From positions 1 through 46,811 of the forward strand of contig NZ_SPQP01000030.1 of assembly GCF_004571075.1 (NCBI RefSeq): a stretch of DNA of 46,811 nt, in the 5' to 3' direction. Position numbers and translations under genes: made by a program. Under the pieces are notes generated by a model, which saw nothing but the letters and a program-made list of their open reading frames with translations, was not told the DNA's origin and did not search any database. The DNA comes from Blastococcus sp. TF02A-35. GTDB taxonomy: Bacteria > Actinomycetota > Actinomycetes > Mycobacteriales > Geodermatophilaceae. This document shows positions 23,870 to 32,900 of the stretch, piece by piece; positions within the stretch are counted from its first letter, which is position 1, and each line of letters starts with the position of its first letter.

Positions 23870-24313
23870 ATGACCTCCGAGCCGACCCTGCGCCGTGCCG
23901 CCTTCGCCGACCTGACGCCGTTCGAGGTCTACCGGCTGTGCCGGCTGCGGGTCGACGTCTTCGTCGTCGAGCAGGAGTGCCCCTACCCCGAGCTGGACGG
24001 CCGGGATCTGGAGCCGGCCACCGAGCACCTGTGGCTCGAGGACGGCGACGAGGTGCTCGCGACCATCCGCGTGCTCGACGACGGCGCGTCCCGGGCCATC
24101 GGCCGGGTGGCGACCGCCGGCAGCGCTCGCGGCCGGGGCCTGGCGGCCCGGCTGATCGAGGCGGCGCTGGAGAGCTACGGGGACGGTCCGCTCACGCTCG
24201 GCGCCCAGGCCCACCTGGAGGGCTGGTACGAGCGGTTCGGCTTCCGCCGCAGCGGGCCGGGCTACCTCGAGGACGGGATCCCGCACGTCCCGATGCGCCG
24301 GGAGCCGGCGTGA
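23870..24313 (+). CDS. ElaA-like GNAT acetyltransferase
   Basis: 147 residues. RLCRLRVDVFVVEQECPYPELDGRD is the ElaA hallmark, followed by TEHLWLEDGDEVLATIRVL, the acetyl-CoA loop RVATAGSARGRGLAARLI (a variant of R-X2-G-X-G/A) and the C-terminal YERFGFRRSGPGYLEDGIPH. Its acceptor substrate is unknown. The stop overlaps the next gene by four bases. An AT-rich TTACAACT just before ATG may be a -10. Confidence 0.88.
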   Translation: MTSEPTLRRAAFADLTPFEVYRLCRLRVDVFVVEQECPYPELDGRDLEPATEHLWLEDGDEVLATIRVLDDGASRAIGRVATAGSARGRGLAARLIEAALESYGDGPLTLGAQAHLEGWYERFGFRRSGPGYLEDGIPHVPMRREPA

Positions 24314-24627
24314 CCGCCGAGGACGCGCGCACCCTCCGCACGGCTGCCGAGCGGCTGGAGAGGCTCGCGGCGCGGACGACGCCCGGGGACTGGCGGGTGG
24401 CGGGGCTGCTGGCCAGCCGGCCCGAGGTGGTCGCGCACGCGGCCGACGGCGGCACCGAGCACGTCGCAGAGGCACGCGCCGGCACGGCCGTGTGGATCAG
24501 CGCGCTGTCCCCCGCGGTGGCCGGCCCGCTGGCGGGCTGGCTGCGCACGACGGCGGACTCCGGCTCACCCGACCGGTCGGCGGTCGCCCTGGCACGCGTG
24601 CTGCTCGGCCGGCTGCCGGTCGGTTGA
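24310..24627 (+). CDS. Hypothetical protein coupled to the acetyltransferase
   Basis: 105 residues from GTG 24310, overlapping the acetyltransferase stop (GTGA). It begins with an amphipathic helix TLRTAAERLERLAARTTPGDW and contains TAVWISALSPAVAGPLAGWL. The TTPGDWRV segment resembles a motif seen in actinobacterial and phage proteins of unknown role. Convergent terminator follows 13 bases after the stop. Confidence 0.65.
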   Translation: MTAEDARTLRTAAERLERLAARTTPGDWRVAGLLASRPEVVAHAADGGTEHVAEARAGTAVWISALSPAVAGPLAGWLRTTADSGSPDRSAVALARVLLGRLPVG

Positions 24628-24640
24628 CCCCGGGACGACG

Positions 24641-24672
24641 AGTGCCCCGCCGGTCGGGACCGGCGGGGCACT
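24641..24672. terminator. Bidirectional intrinsic terminator
   Basis: A perfect 15-bp inverted repeat, AGTGCCCCGCCGGTC and its complement, separated by two bases, lies between convergent genes ending at 24627 and 24686. There is no T-tract, as is usual for actinobacterial hairpin terminators. Confidence 0.85.
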
Positions 24673-24685
24673 CGGGAACTGCAGG

Positions 24686-25264
24686 TCAGACGGGCTCGGC
24701 GCAGTAGACCTTGCCGTCCTCGTTGTTGCCCTCCGGGCCGATCCACAGCGCCAGCTCGGCCGTCTCGAAGTCGAGGCAGAGCTCCTCGGTCGCCTCGAAC
24801 TCGGAGTAGGTCATCTCCTCCTCCTGGATGCCGACGACCTTGCCGTCGGCCTCCCCGGAGCCGCAGTCGACCTCCTCGAAGGAGGTGGCGCCGGTGCCGG
24901 CGATGCAGTCGCCGACGTCCGGGCCGCCGCCGAGCAGGCCGAACGCCGAGGCGGCGGCACCGAGGACGACCACACCACCGACGACCGGCAGCACCTTCTT
25001 CCACGCGCCGCCCTTCTTCGCGGGCTGCCCGGCCGGCGGGGTCCAGGCACCGGCCGGCTGCCCCGGCTGCTGCTCGAACTGCTGGTACGGCTGGCCCGGC
25101 TGGCCCTGGGGGTAGGGCTGGCCCGGCTGGCCCTGGGGGTAGGGCTGGCCCGGCTGGCCCTGGGGGTAGGGCTGGCCCGGCTGGCCCTGCGGGAAGGGCT
25201 GGCCGGGCTGACCCGGCTGCTGGCCGGACGGGTTCATGTCCGGGCCGGTTCCGGGGTGGCTCAT
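24686..25264 (-). CDS. Repeat-bearing single-pass membrane protein (LppU-like tail)
   Basis: 192 residues. The N-terminal third is a run of nine-residue repeats, GQPGQPYPQ and close variants (about residues 20-64), giving a Gln/Pro/Gly-rich cytoplasmic arm. One membrane segment follows (KVLPVVGGVVVLGAAASAFGLL) and then an extracellular domain of about 75 residues with four cysteines (GDCIAG, EVDCGSG, EELCLDF, KVYCAEP) that could form two disulfides, as in actinobacterial LppU-type proteins. Function unknown. Confidence 0.75.
   Translation of the reverse strand: MSHPGTGPDMNPSGQQPGQPGQPFPQGQPGQPYPQGQPGQPYPQGQPGQPYPQGQPGQPYQQFEQQPGQPAGAWTPPAGQPAKKGGAWKKVLPVVGGVVVLGAAASAFGLLGGGPDVGDCIAGTGATSFEEVDCGSGEADGKVVGIQEEEMTYSEFEATEELCLDFETAELALWIGPEGNNEDGKVYCAEPV
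25088..25195. repeat. Tandem 27-bp coding repeat
   Basis: Four head-to-tail units of 27 bases (25088, 25115, 25142, 25169); the first three are identical and the fourth differs at two positions. A more diverged partial unit follows. They encode GQPGQPYPQ in the gene at 24686-25264. Near-identity at third positions indicates recent copy-number change. Confidence 0.9.
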
Positions 25265-25452
25265 GGGGGCTCCTGAAGTCGCGGGACGTCGTGCGTTCCC
25301 CCGGATCCTGTCTCATGCCGGTCCTCGTCGGGCCTGCTTCCCCAGCGCCACGGCCTCGGGGAGGTAACGAACGGTTCCGCGGGCACCACCGGCCACAGCC
25401 GCATCCGCGCAGCCGGCGCGTGCGCCACCCGGCCCCGGGGTAGGCGCCGGGC

Positions 25453-25836
25453 ATGACTGACGACGTGGCCACGGGTGGGTTCGCCGAACGGTTGGGGGCG
25501 CGGCCGGAGGCCGCCGAGGACGGCTCCGCCCGCATCTCCTTCGAGGTGACCGAGGAGCACCTCAACCCCGCGGGCACGCTGCACGGCGGCGTCCTCGCCA
25601 CGCTGGTCGACACCGCGATGGGCCTGGCCGTGCGCACCACCACCGACGACGGCGAGGTGCCCGCCACCAGCCAGCTGACCGTCACCTACCTGCGCCCGGG
25701 CAAGCCGGGCCCGCTGCAGGTCACCGCCCGGCTGCGGACGCGCGGCGAGCACCTCACCGTCTGCGAGGCCGACGTGGAGCAGGACGGCAAGGAGCTCGTG
25801 CACGCGGTCGCCACGTTCGCCCTGCTGCAGCGCTGA
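25453..25836 (+). CDS. PaaI-type hotdog-fold thioesterase
   Basis: 127 residues. The hotdog helix and active-site stretch HLNPAGTLHGGVLATLVDTAMG (shown here in part) includes the Asn and the HGG loop of PaaI/YdiI-like acyl-CoA thioesterases, followed by TSQLTVTYLRPGKPGPLQV. It would hydrolyse aromatic or medium-chain acyl-CoAs. Standalone gene with no obvious operon partner. Confidence 0.88.
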   Translation: MTDDVATGGFAERLGARPEAAEDGSARISFEVTEEHLNPAGTLHGGVLATLVDTAMGLAVRTTTDDGEVPATSQLTVTYLRPGKPGPLQVTARLRTRGEHLTVCEADVEQDGKELVHAVATFALLQR

Positions 25837-25842
25837 GCCGGG

Positions 25843-25995
25843 CTACCGGCCGAGCTGGCTGACCAGCACCATGAACAGGATCAGCAGGGCGGCCACCACG
25901 AGGATCCCGGCGGGGATCAGCACCCGTGCGCGGCGCTTGTTGCGGTCGTCGGCATCGAAGTCGTCGGGCGCCTGGTTGCGGTCGGGGTCGGTCAT
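25843..25995 (-). CDS. Small single-pass membrane protein
   Basis: 50 residues starting at ATG 25995, with AGGAG eight bases upstream. A polar, Asp-rich N-terminus (APDDFDADDRNKRRAR) leads into one membrane helix VLIPAGILVVAALLILFMVLV. An upstream extension in frame to 26055 is open but lacks a ribosome site. Function unknown. Confidence 0.6.
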   Translation of the reverse strand: MTDPDRNQAPDDFDADDRNKRRARVLIPAGILVVAALLILFMVLVSQLGR

Positions 25996-26061
25996 GTCGG
26001 GCTCCTGCTTCTTCGGAGGGACCGGGACGCGGACCCGCGTTCCGGGGAGGACCATCGGGCC

Positions 26062-26343
26062 ATGACCACCGCTACGTGGAACGGGACCGTGATCGCCGAG
26101 TCGGACGACATCGTCACCGTCGAGGGCAACGCCTACTTCCCGCGCGAGTCCGTCCGGGAGGACGTCGTGCGCCCGTCGAGCACCACCTCGGTGTGCCCGT
26201 GGAAGGGCACCGCCTCCTACCTCAGCCTCGAGGTCGGCGGGCAGGTGAACGCCGACGCCGCCTGGTTCTACCCCGAGCCGAAGGACGCGGCGAAGGAGAA
26301 CACCGGCCGTGTGGCCTTCTGGAAGGGTGTCGAGGTCCGCTGA
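26062..26343 (+). CDS. DUF427 protein
   Basis: 93 residues, a full single DUF427 domain: WNGTVIAESDDIVTVEGNAYFP, TSVCPWKGTASYLSLEV and AWFYPEPKDAA are the family signatures. Structures show a compact beta fold; the function is unknown, though the CPWKG cysteine is highly conserved. Confidence 0.92.
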   Translation: MTTATWNGTVIAESDDIVTVEGNAYFPRESVREDVVRPSSTTSVCPWKGTASYLSLEVGGQVNADAAWFYPEPKDAAKENTGRVAFWKGVEVR

Positions 26344-26353
26344 CCCGGCCGGC

Positions 26354-26764
26354 TCAGCGGCCGGGACGGGTGCCGGCCAGCTCGCGGGCGGAGGCCGCGG
26401 CGTCGGCGTCGAGCTGGCGGCCGACCGACTCGGTGTAGGAGTCCCAGGCCTGCTGCGGGGTGACGCCGAGCGCGGCGGCGATGTCCTCCCAGCCGGCGCC
26501 GCCGCGGAGTGCGGCGCGGATGCCCACCAGCTGGCTGTCGTGCGCCTTGCGGGCGATCACCTCGCCGAGCGCGAGCAGCTCGAGGGACTCGTGCACGTCC
26601 AGCGTGGTCTGGTCGTGCAGCAGGGTGGTCCAGGAGTCGGCGTCCTCGTCCCGGACCGTGTTGAGGGCGGTGTCGCCGTTGTCGCGGCGGCTGAGGAAGT
26701 CCAGCCGGGTGGCGGCCGTCGTGAGCGAGAACTCCGCCTCGAGGGCCTCGGGTGTGATCTGCAT
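26354..26764 (-). CDS. Hypothetical protein with helix-turn-helix segment
   Basis: 136 residues from ATG 26764. Mostly helical and acidic. The stretch GAGWEDIAAALGVTPQQAWDSY is a good helix-turn-helix of the sigma-70 region 4/AsnC kind, and LLALGEVIARKAHDSQLVGI precedes it. Similar small HTH proteins occur widely in actinobacteria without assigned function. It lies downstream of a strong terminator, so it has its own promoter. Confidence 0.65.
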   Translation of the reverse strand: MQITPEALEAEFSLTTAATRLDFLSRRDNGDTALNTVRDEDADSWTTLLHDQTTLDVHESLELLALGEVIARKAHDSQLVGIRAALRGGAGWEDIAAALGVTPQQAWDSYTESVGRQLDADAAASARELAGTRPGR

Positions 26765-26825
26765 GCTCCGGCCTTCCCCGCCCCGCTCGGCGTGGCAAAC
26801 GCGGGGAGTCCCATCTCGCACGACG

Positions 26826-26863
26826 CGGAGGGCCCGCACCCCGTTCGGGGTGCGGGCCCTCCG
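26826..26863 (-). terminator. Intrinsic terminator of the helical-protein gene
   Basis: A perfect 17-bp inverted repeat (CGGAGGGCCCGCACCCC and its complement) with a GTTC loop, 22 bases beyond the stop of the gene ending at 26885 and upstream of the next minus-strand gene. Confidence 0.88.
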
Positions 26864-26884
26864 TGCGTCGCAGGGGTGCCGACG

Positions 26885-27856
26885 TCAGCTGCTGACGCCC
26901 ACGGCCTCCTTGGCGAGGGCGGCCAGCTGGGTCTGCGCGGCGCTCGCCACGTTCGCCCGGGCCTTGTGGGTCTCCTCGTAGCGGATGATGACGTTGATGT
27001 CGTGCGGCGTCTTCAGCTGCTTGACGGCCTTGACGGCGTCCTGCACGGACATCGAGTCGTAGCCCTTGATCGGCAGCTCGTCAGCGCTCACGTCACCGAG
27101 CTCCTCGCGGGCCTCGCGGGCGACCTCGGCGGCGTCCTTGTTGCCCTCGCGCTGCGCGATCCGCTCGGCGCGGCGCAGGCCGGCGGCGCGGCTCACGGTC
27201 AGCGTCTCGCGCACCGCACCGGTGAGGGCGGCGGCGCGGTCGGCCACGGCGCCGAAGCGCTCGGTGGTCTCCTCACCGGCGTGCTGCACGGTGTCGACGG
27301 CGTTGTTGACCGTGTTGGCCAGGAAGCGGACCGGGGCGTTGACGGCGCGGGCCACGTTGCCGGCGACGCGCTGGACCGGGGTCGGGACCAGGGCGGCGGG
27401 GCCACCCAGGGCCTCCTCGGCGAGCACGACGGTCAGCCACTCGACGGTCGCCTTGTGGGCGTCGATGAGCTTCTCGGCCAGCCGCTGGGTCTTGGTCTCG
27501 CCGGCGGTCTGCGCGAGCACCTTGACGTAGGTGGCGCGGTCGAGCAGCTGGTGCTCGAGCTGGAGGTCGGTCAGCAGGGCCTCCTCCAGCGGAGCGGCCT
27601 GCTCGAAGGTGGCCTTGAGGACCGCGGAGAGGCGACCGATCGCCGGGGTGACGACGTCGGGCACCCCGCCCAGGGCGCGCAGCTGCTCGGTGATCTCGAG
27701 CGTGCGGGCCGCGGCGTTGTCTGCGTTCTGCGTGAGCTCCCGACGGACGGCGTCGGTGCGGGCCTGCGAGATCCGGGTCCGTGCGACCTGCTCCTCGGTC
27801 TGCGTGAGCAGGACGAGAGCGCGCAGCTGGTTGATGATCTTGGCGTTGTCGGCCAT
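26885..27856 (-). CDS. Ferritin-like helical protein with C-terminal YExxHxxR module
   Basis: 323 residues from ATG 27856. It is almost entirely helical. Residues about 1-145 look like a four-helix ferritin-like bundle with Glu/His-bearing helices (LEHQLLDRATYVKVL, KLIDAHKATVEWL), but without a clear complete E-X2-H iron site. A central amphipathic part (LANTVNNAVDTVQHAGEE) resembles phasins. The end, PIKGYDSMSVQDAVKAVKQL then IIRYEETHKARANV, matches a short helical hairpin found at the C-termini of many actinobacterial envelope and lipid-inclusion proteins. The role is unknown; strong own terminator and 130-base upstream region suggest an abundant monocistronic product. Confidence 0.65.
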   Translation of the reverse strand: MADNAKIINQLRALVLLTQTEEQVARTRISQARTDAVRRELTQNADNAAARTLEITEQLRALGGVPDVVTPAIGRLSAVLKATFEQAAPLEEALLTDLQLEHQLLDRATYVKVLAQTAGETKTQRLAEKLIDAHKATVEWLTVVLAEEALGGPAALVPTPVQRVAGNVARAVNAPVRFLANTVNNAVDTVQHAGEETTERFGAVADRAAALTGAVRETLTVSRAAGLRRAERIAQREGNKDAAEVAREAREELGDVSADELPIKGYDSMSVQDAVKAVKQLKTPHDINVIIRYEETHKARANVASAAQTQLAALAKEAVGVSS

Positions 27857-27986
27857 GACGAAGAACAACTCCAGTGATTGGGGATGACCTGACGGACTGG
27901 TACATGCCCCGGATCCCGGGCTGCTAACTCCTGCAAGCAGATTGCTAGCAGTGAGCCTGGTCACTCGTCCGGGTGAAGCCCCGCCC

Positions 27987-28460
27987 TCAGTGCGCCAGGG
28001 GGACGCCGGCGCCCACCCACCGGCGCTTGCCGACCTGGATGGCGGCGTGCCCCACCGCGACCACCGCGACGGCGCCCAGCCCTACCAGCCAGCCGGGGAC
28101 GCCGGCCCGGACCGCGGCGACGACGACGAAGCCGTCCGCGAGGGCGACGAGGGTGAAGCCGACGTGCTCCAGGTACGCCGCCGTGGGGCCGCCGGTGCGG
28201 TCCGGCCGGATCCGGGCGGCCAGCTCCGCGCGCACGAGCACGACCGCGGCGAGCACGAGGAGCCCACCGAAGACCGCCCGCGCGAGCGGGTCGGTGGCCG
28301 ACCAGTCGAGCAGCAGGGCCGGGACGAGCGCGAGCACCATGACCAGCAGCGCGAGGCGGTAGACCCCCAGGAACCGGCCCGCCGGCAGGGCCAGGAGACC
28401 GGCTCCGAAGGCCAGCGTGGCGGCGGCCGCGTGGACGGCCACGAAGACCGTGTCGCTCAT
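27987..28460 (-). CDS. Multi-pass membrane protein, unknown function
   Basis: 157 residues from ATG 28460. About four to five hydrophobic segments starting with VFVAVHAAAATLAFGAGLLAL, including LALLVMVLALVPALLL, FGGLLVLAAVVLV and the C-terminal VGLGAVAVVAVGHAAIQVG. Histidines in the first and last helices could coordinate heme, which is speculative. No family recognised. Confidence 0.6.
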   Translation of the reverse strand: MSDTVFVAVHAAAATLAFGAGLLALPAGRFLGVYRLALLVMVLALVPALLLDWSATDPLARAVFGGLLVLAAVVLVRAELAARIRPDRTGGPTAAYLEHVGFTLVALADGFVVVAAVRAGVPGWLVGLGAVAVVAVGHAAIQVGKRRWVGAGVPLAH

Positions 28461-28541
28461 GGGCGCCCCCCAGGGCCTCGCCGGTGCGCCCAGGCTCGAC
28501 CCGCGCGCGCGGCGCGTCAAGGCATGGCTGCGGGAGACGCA

Positions 28542-28576
28542 CGAGGGTGCCGCTCCGGAGCGGAGCGGCACCCTCG
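28542..28576. terminator. Intrinsic terminator downstream of zinc-ribbon gene
   Basis: Perfect 15-bp inverted repeat, CGAGGGTGCCGCTCC and its complement, around a five-base loop, 14 bases past the stop of the minus-strand gene ending at 28591. Confidence 0.85.
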
Positions 28577-28590
28577 GGACGGGCAGCGGG

Positions 28591-28809
28591 TCAGCCGGCG
28601 TGCGTGGACATCCGCGAGGGCACGACCGGACGGCGCGGGCGGACGTCGAAGCGCAGCACCGGCTGCGTCATGTCGTCGGTGACCTCGTAGGACGGGCGCG
28701 GGGCGAGCCGGACGCGACGGGGCGGCAGCGGCGACGGGGGCATGAGCTTGCCGCAGCCGATGCAGTAGCGGCCGCGCTGGTGCTCGGCTCCGCAGTGCGC
28801 ACAGTTCAT
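28591..28809 (-). CDS. Small zinc-ribbon protein
   Basis: 72 residues. MNCAHCGAEHQRGRYCIGCGK gives two Cys-X2-Cys knuckles at the N-terminus (positions 3/6 and 16/19), a one-finger zinc ribbon, followed by a basic, proline-rich tail. GAGGAGG lies seven bases before the ATG. Function unknown; possibly a nucleic-acid or protein-binding adaptor. Strong Shine-Dalgarno and its own hairpin terminator indicate a real monocistronic gene. Confidence 0.75.
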   Translation of the reverse strand: MNCAHCGAEHQRGRYCIGCGKLMPPSPLPPRRVRLAPRPSYEVTDDMTQPVLRFDVRPRRPVVPSRMSTHAG

Positions 28810-28945
28810 GTCGACCTCCTCGGCGCGCCCCGGGGCGGGGCGGACGACCGGACCCTGGCAGCTCGGGCGCGTGATCGGGAGGTCGGTTCGTCTGGAGTGA
28901 CGAGCCGTTACCCGACCGCAATGGAACCAGGCGGTTCCGGTTCGG

Positions 28946-29737
28946 TCAGCGCCCCGTCCACCGCGGCGCCCGCTTCTCCAGCCGGGCGGCGATGCCCTCC
29001 CTGCGGTCCTCGCTGAGGTACGGGTTGGGTCCCACGTCCAGCCGCAGCCCCTGCCAGAGCGGCAGCTCCAGCGCCTTGACCGCCGTCTCCTTCATCCGGC
29101 GGACCGAGATCGGGGCGTTCGCCGCGATCCGGTCGGCCAGCTCCAGCGCAACAGCGAGGACGTCGTCGGGCCCGACCAGCCGGTTGACCAGCCCCCACCG
29201 CTGGGCCTCCTCCGCGGACAGCCGGTCGCCGGTGAACAGCAGCTCCAGGGCGATGCCCATCGGGATGCGCTTGGGCAGCACGACCGAGCCGAAGTTCGCC
29301 CCCATGCCGATCGCGGCCTCCGGCAGCGCGAAGTGCACACCGCTCGAGGCCACCCGCAGGTCGCAGGCCAGCGCCAGCTCGAACCCGCCGGCCACCGCGG
29401 GCCCGTTGAGGGCGGCGACCACCGGCACGGGCACCTCGGTGACGACCTCGAACACCGCCCGGGCGGGCCGGCCCATGGGCGGGCGGAACCGCTCGCCGCG
29501 CTCGTCGGCGGCGCGGATCTCCTTGAGGTCGAAGCCGGCGCAGAAGGCCGGCCCGGTGCCGGTGACCACCACCGCGCGGACGCCGTCCTCGGGGACCCGC
29601 AGCAGCTGCTCCACGAGGTCGGCCTGCAGCTCGGTCGAGAGCGCGTTGCGCCGCTCGGGCCGGTCGAGCGTGAGGACGCGGACGTGCCCCCGGTCCTCGA
29701 CCAGCAGTCCGGACGCGTGCCGCTGCGCATTCGCCAT
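28946..29737 (-). CDS. Enoyl-CoA hydratase/isomerase family protein
   Basis: 263 residues from ATG 29737. Crotonase features: LTLDRPERRNALSTEL, the first oxyanion-hole loop AFCAGFDLKE, and GPAVAGGFELALACDLRVAS with the second oxyanion glycine. Residues at the hydratase glutamate positions fall in PEAAIGMGANFGSV; one catalytic Glu appears to be replaced (Gly/Met/Gly), so isomerase or another crotonase chemistry is possible. Monocistronic, divergent from the giant helicase gene. Confidence 0.87.
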   Translation of the reverse strand: MANAQRHASGLLVEDRGHVRVLTLDRPERRNALSTELQADLVEQLLRVPEDGVRAVVVTGTGPAFCAGFDLKEIRAADERGERFRPPMGRPARAVFEVVTEVPVPVVAALNGPAVAGGFELALACDLRVASSGVHFALPEAAIGMGANFGSVVLPKRIPMGIALELLFTGDRLSAEEAQRWGLVNRLVGPDDVLAVALELADRIAANAPISVRRMKETAVKALELPLWQGLRLDVGPNPYLSEDRREGIAARLEKRAPRWTGR

Positions 29738-29933
29738 GCCGGGCACCCTGGCCCGCCCGCGGCCCGGGTGGCAAACCGGCGCACCCCCCGATCGGCAGGA
29801 CTCCGCGGAGCCGGAACCACCGACGGCGGGAAACCCTGTGATCCGGGTTAACGATCTTGCTCTCCCGTCACATCCGCCCCTTCCGTCGGGGACCATGGGC
29901 GGACCAGTCCGTCCGACCCGGTAGACAGGTGAC

Positions 29934-32900
29934 ATGGAGAGCACTGCCGACATCCAGCGCGGCCAGGCCGTCGCGCCGGCGGCGACGGTCTCCCTCGAGC
30001 TCACCTCCACGCCGGTGCTCAGCTACGCCCTCGCCCACAACCGGGTCCCCGTCGTCTCCCGGCTGGCCCTCACCAGCGAGGCCACCCTGCGCGGGGTCAC
30101 CGTGCGCCTGTCGGTGCGCGACGCCGAGGGCCCGATCGCGCACACCGTCGAGCTGCTGGCCGACGTCGACGCCGGGCGGACCACCGTCCTCACCGACCTC
30201 GGCCTGGTCATGGACCCGGCGGCGATGCTGCACGTCGAGGAGCAGCGCCCCGGCGTCGTCGACGTCGAGGCCTGGCTGGACGAGACGCTGATCGGCGAGG
30301 CCACCGCACCGGTGCAGGTGCTGGCCGCCAACCAGTGGCTGGCCACTCCCCTGCCGCTGGCGCTGGAGATGCTCGCCGCGCACGTCATGCCCAACCACCC
30401 GGCGGTCACCGGGCTGGTCGCCGAGGCCTCGGTGCTGCTCGAGGAGCGGACCGGCAGCGGCGCGATGGTCGGCTACGCGGCGACGGCCGAGCGCGTGGAC
30501 GAGGTCGTGCAGGCCCTCGCCGCCGCGCTGCACCGCCGCGGCATCCGCTACTCCGAGCCGCCCGCCAGCTGGTCGGACCTCGGCCAGCAGGTCCGCTCCC
30601 CCGGCGACGTCCTCACCTGGCGCGTGGGCACCCCGCTGGACACCGTCGTCGTCCTCGCGGCCGCCCTGGAGCAGGCCGGGATCCGGCCGCTGCTGTGGCT
30701 GGCCGACGGTGTCGGCGGGCGGGTCGGGGGAGCTCACGCGTTCCTCGGCTACTGGCGGGAGGAGCGGAGCTCGGAGAGCGCCGCCACCACCGACGCGTCG
30801 TCCCTGGTGAACCTGGTCGACCTCGGCCTCGTCGGCCTGGTCGAGACCACCCTGCTGACCGGCTCCGCCGAGCCGGGCGCCGACCTGCACACCCCCGCCT
30901 ACGAGGGCTGGCTGCGCGGCGACCTGGACCGCGTCCTGGGCGTCACCGACGTCCACCGCGCCCGCCGCGACGGCATCGTGCCGCTGCCGGCCCGCGCCCG
31001 GACGCCCGAGGGCATCCTGCAGGTCGTCGAGTACCGGCCGGCCGAGCACAGCGTCGCGGCGTTCCCGGCGGGGACGACGGCCCAGCTCGGCAACCGCCCC
31101 GAGGCCCCGGCCCGGGTGCAGCAGTGGAAGAACGCGCTGCTGGACCTCAGCCTGCGCAACCGGCTGATCAACTACAGCGAGCGCTCCGGCCTGCCGCTGA
31201 CGCTGCCCGCGACGGCGCTGCCGATCCTCGACAACTTCGTGCACGACGGCACCCCCGTCACGCTGCTCCCCGGCGACCAGCTGGCCGCCGTCCAGGAGGA
31301 GCGCGGGCTCACCGCCGCCAAGGAGCTCCCCGCCGAGCAGCTGACCGAGCTGCTGGTGGAGCGGCGCGAGGTGCACGCCGACGTCACCACCGGCGGCTAC
31401 CTCCCCCGGCTGCGCAACCTCGCCTACCGGGCGAAGACGGTGCAGGAGGAGACCGGCGCCAACAACCTCTACCTGGCGCTGGGCTCGCTGGTCTGGGAGC
31501 TCGACGGCCGGCCGCTGCGGTCCCCGCTCGTGCTGGTGCCGGTGGTCCTCACCCCGGTCGGGCGCACCGGCTCCTACCGGCTGTCGCTGGACGAGTCCGG
31601 CTCCAGCACGCCCAACTACTGCCTGCTGGAGAAGCTGCGCCAGGTGCACGGCCTGGTCGTGCCCACGCTGGCGGAGTCGGCCGAGACGACGCTGGACGTC
31701 GAGGGCGCCCTGGAGGCCATGCGCGTCGGCCTCGTCGGCCACGGCCTGCCCTACCGGGTCGAGGCGACGGCGGACCTGGCGATCCTGCAGTTCGCCAAGT
31801 ACCGGCTCTGGAAGGACCTCGACGAGCACTGGTCCGACTTCGCCCAGAACCCGCTGGTGCACCACCTCGTGCACGAGCCGACCGAGCCGTTCACCGACCC
31901 CGCGCGGGACTCGGGCGCCTTCGTCGACCTGGACTCCCTCGCCGCCGAGCTGCCCGTGCCGGCCGACGCGTCGCAGCTGCGGGCGATCGCCGAGGCCGGC
32001 GCCGGCCGCACGTTCGTGCTGGAGGGACCGCCCGGGACCGGCAAGTCGCAGACCATCACCAACCTGCTGACCCGGGCGGTCGCCGAGGGCAAGCGGGTGC
32101 TGTTCGTCGCCGAGAAGCGGGCCGCGCTCGACGTCGTCGCCCGGCGGCTGGACGCGGTCGGCATGGGCATGTTCGCCCTCGACCTGCACGACAAGGGCAG
32201 CCGCGCCTCGATGGTGCGCGCGCAGATCCGGCTGGCCATGGAGCACGCGGTCGGCGTCGACGAGCAGGGCCTGTCGGCGGAATCCGAGACCCTGCGGTCG
32301 GCCCGCCGCCAGCTGGCGCGCTACGCCGACCGGCTGCACGCGGAGAACGCCGTCGGCCTGTCGCTCTACTCGGCGCGCACCGCCGAGCTCGCCGCCGGGA
32401 CCGACGTGCAGCCGCTGCCGATCCCCCTGCCGTTCGTCGCGAACGCGCCGGAGGAGGTGCTGACGGCGGTCCGCCGCGCGCTGGCGCTGCTGCCCGACAT
32501 CGCCGACCTGACGCGGCCCTCCCCGCGGCACCCGTGGGCGTTCGTCGACTCCCCCGCGATCGACCTGCCCGCCGCCCGCGAGGCCACCGCCGCCGTGGAC
32601 GCCGCCCTGCGCGAGGTCGCCGCGTTCACCGACCTCGGCGGGGTCATGCGGCACGCACGCAGCCCCGAGGACCTCGACGCGCTGGTCCACCTGCTGTCCG
32701 GGCCGCAGGTCGGCATCGACGTCCTCGACGAGACCTTCAGCCACCGCTGGACCACCGCGACCGGTGCCGTCATCGGCGAGGTCGCGGCGTTCACCGCGTT
32801 CCGCCACCCGGGCCTGGACGTCGCCTCCCCCGAGGTGCTCGCCCTGCCGCTGGCCGACATCTACGTCCGCGCCCAGACGGCGGCCGCCTCCGGCTGGTGG

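Noticed and set aside
25088-25195. Regularly repeated 27-base units resembling a CRISPR array
   Set aside because: The units are directly tandem with no spacers and encode an in-frame nine-residue repeat.
26000-26061. Possible tRNA upstream of the small membrane protein, because the antisense reading gives GTRVRVPVPP, typical of a translated tRNA 3' half
   Set aside because: No TTC-R-A-N-Y-C T-loop, acceptor stem or anticodon arm could be folded on either strand.
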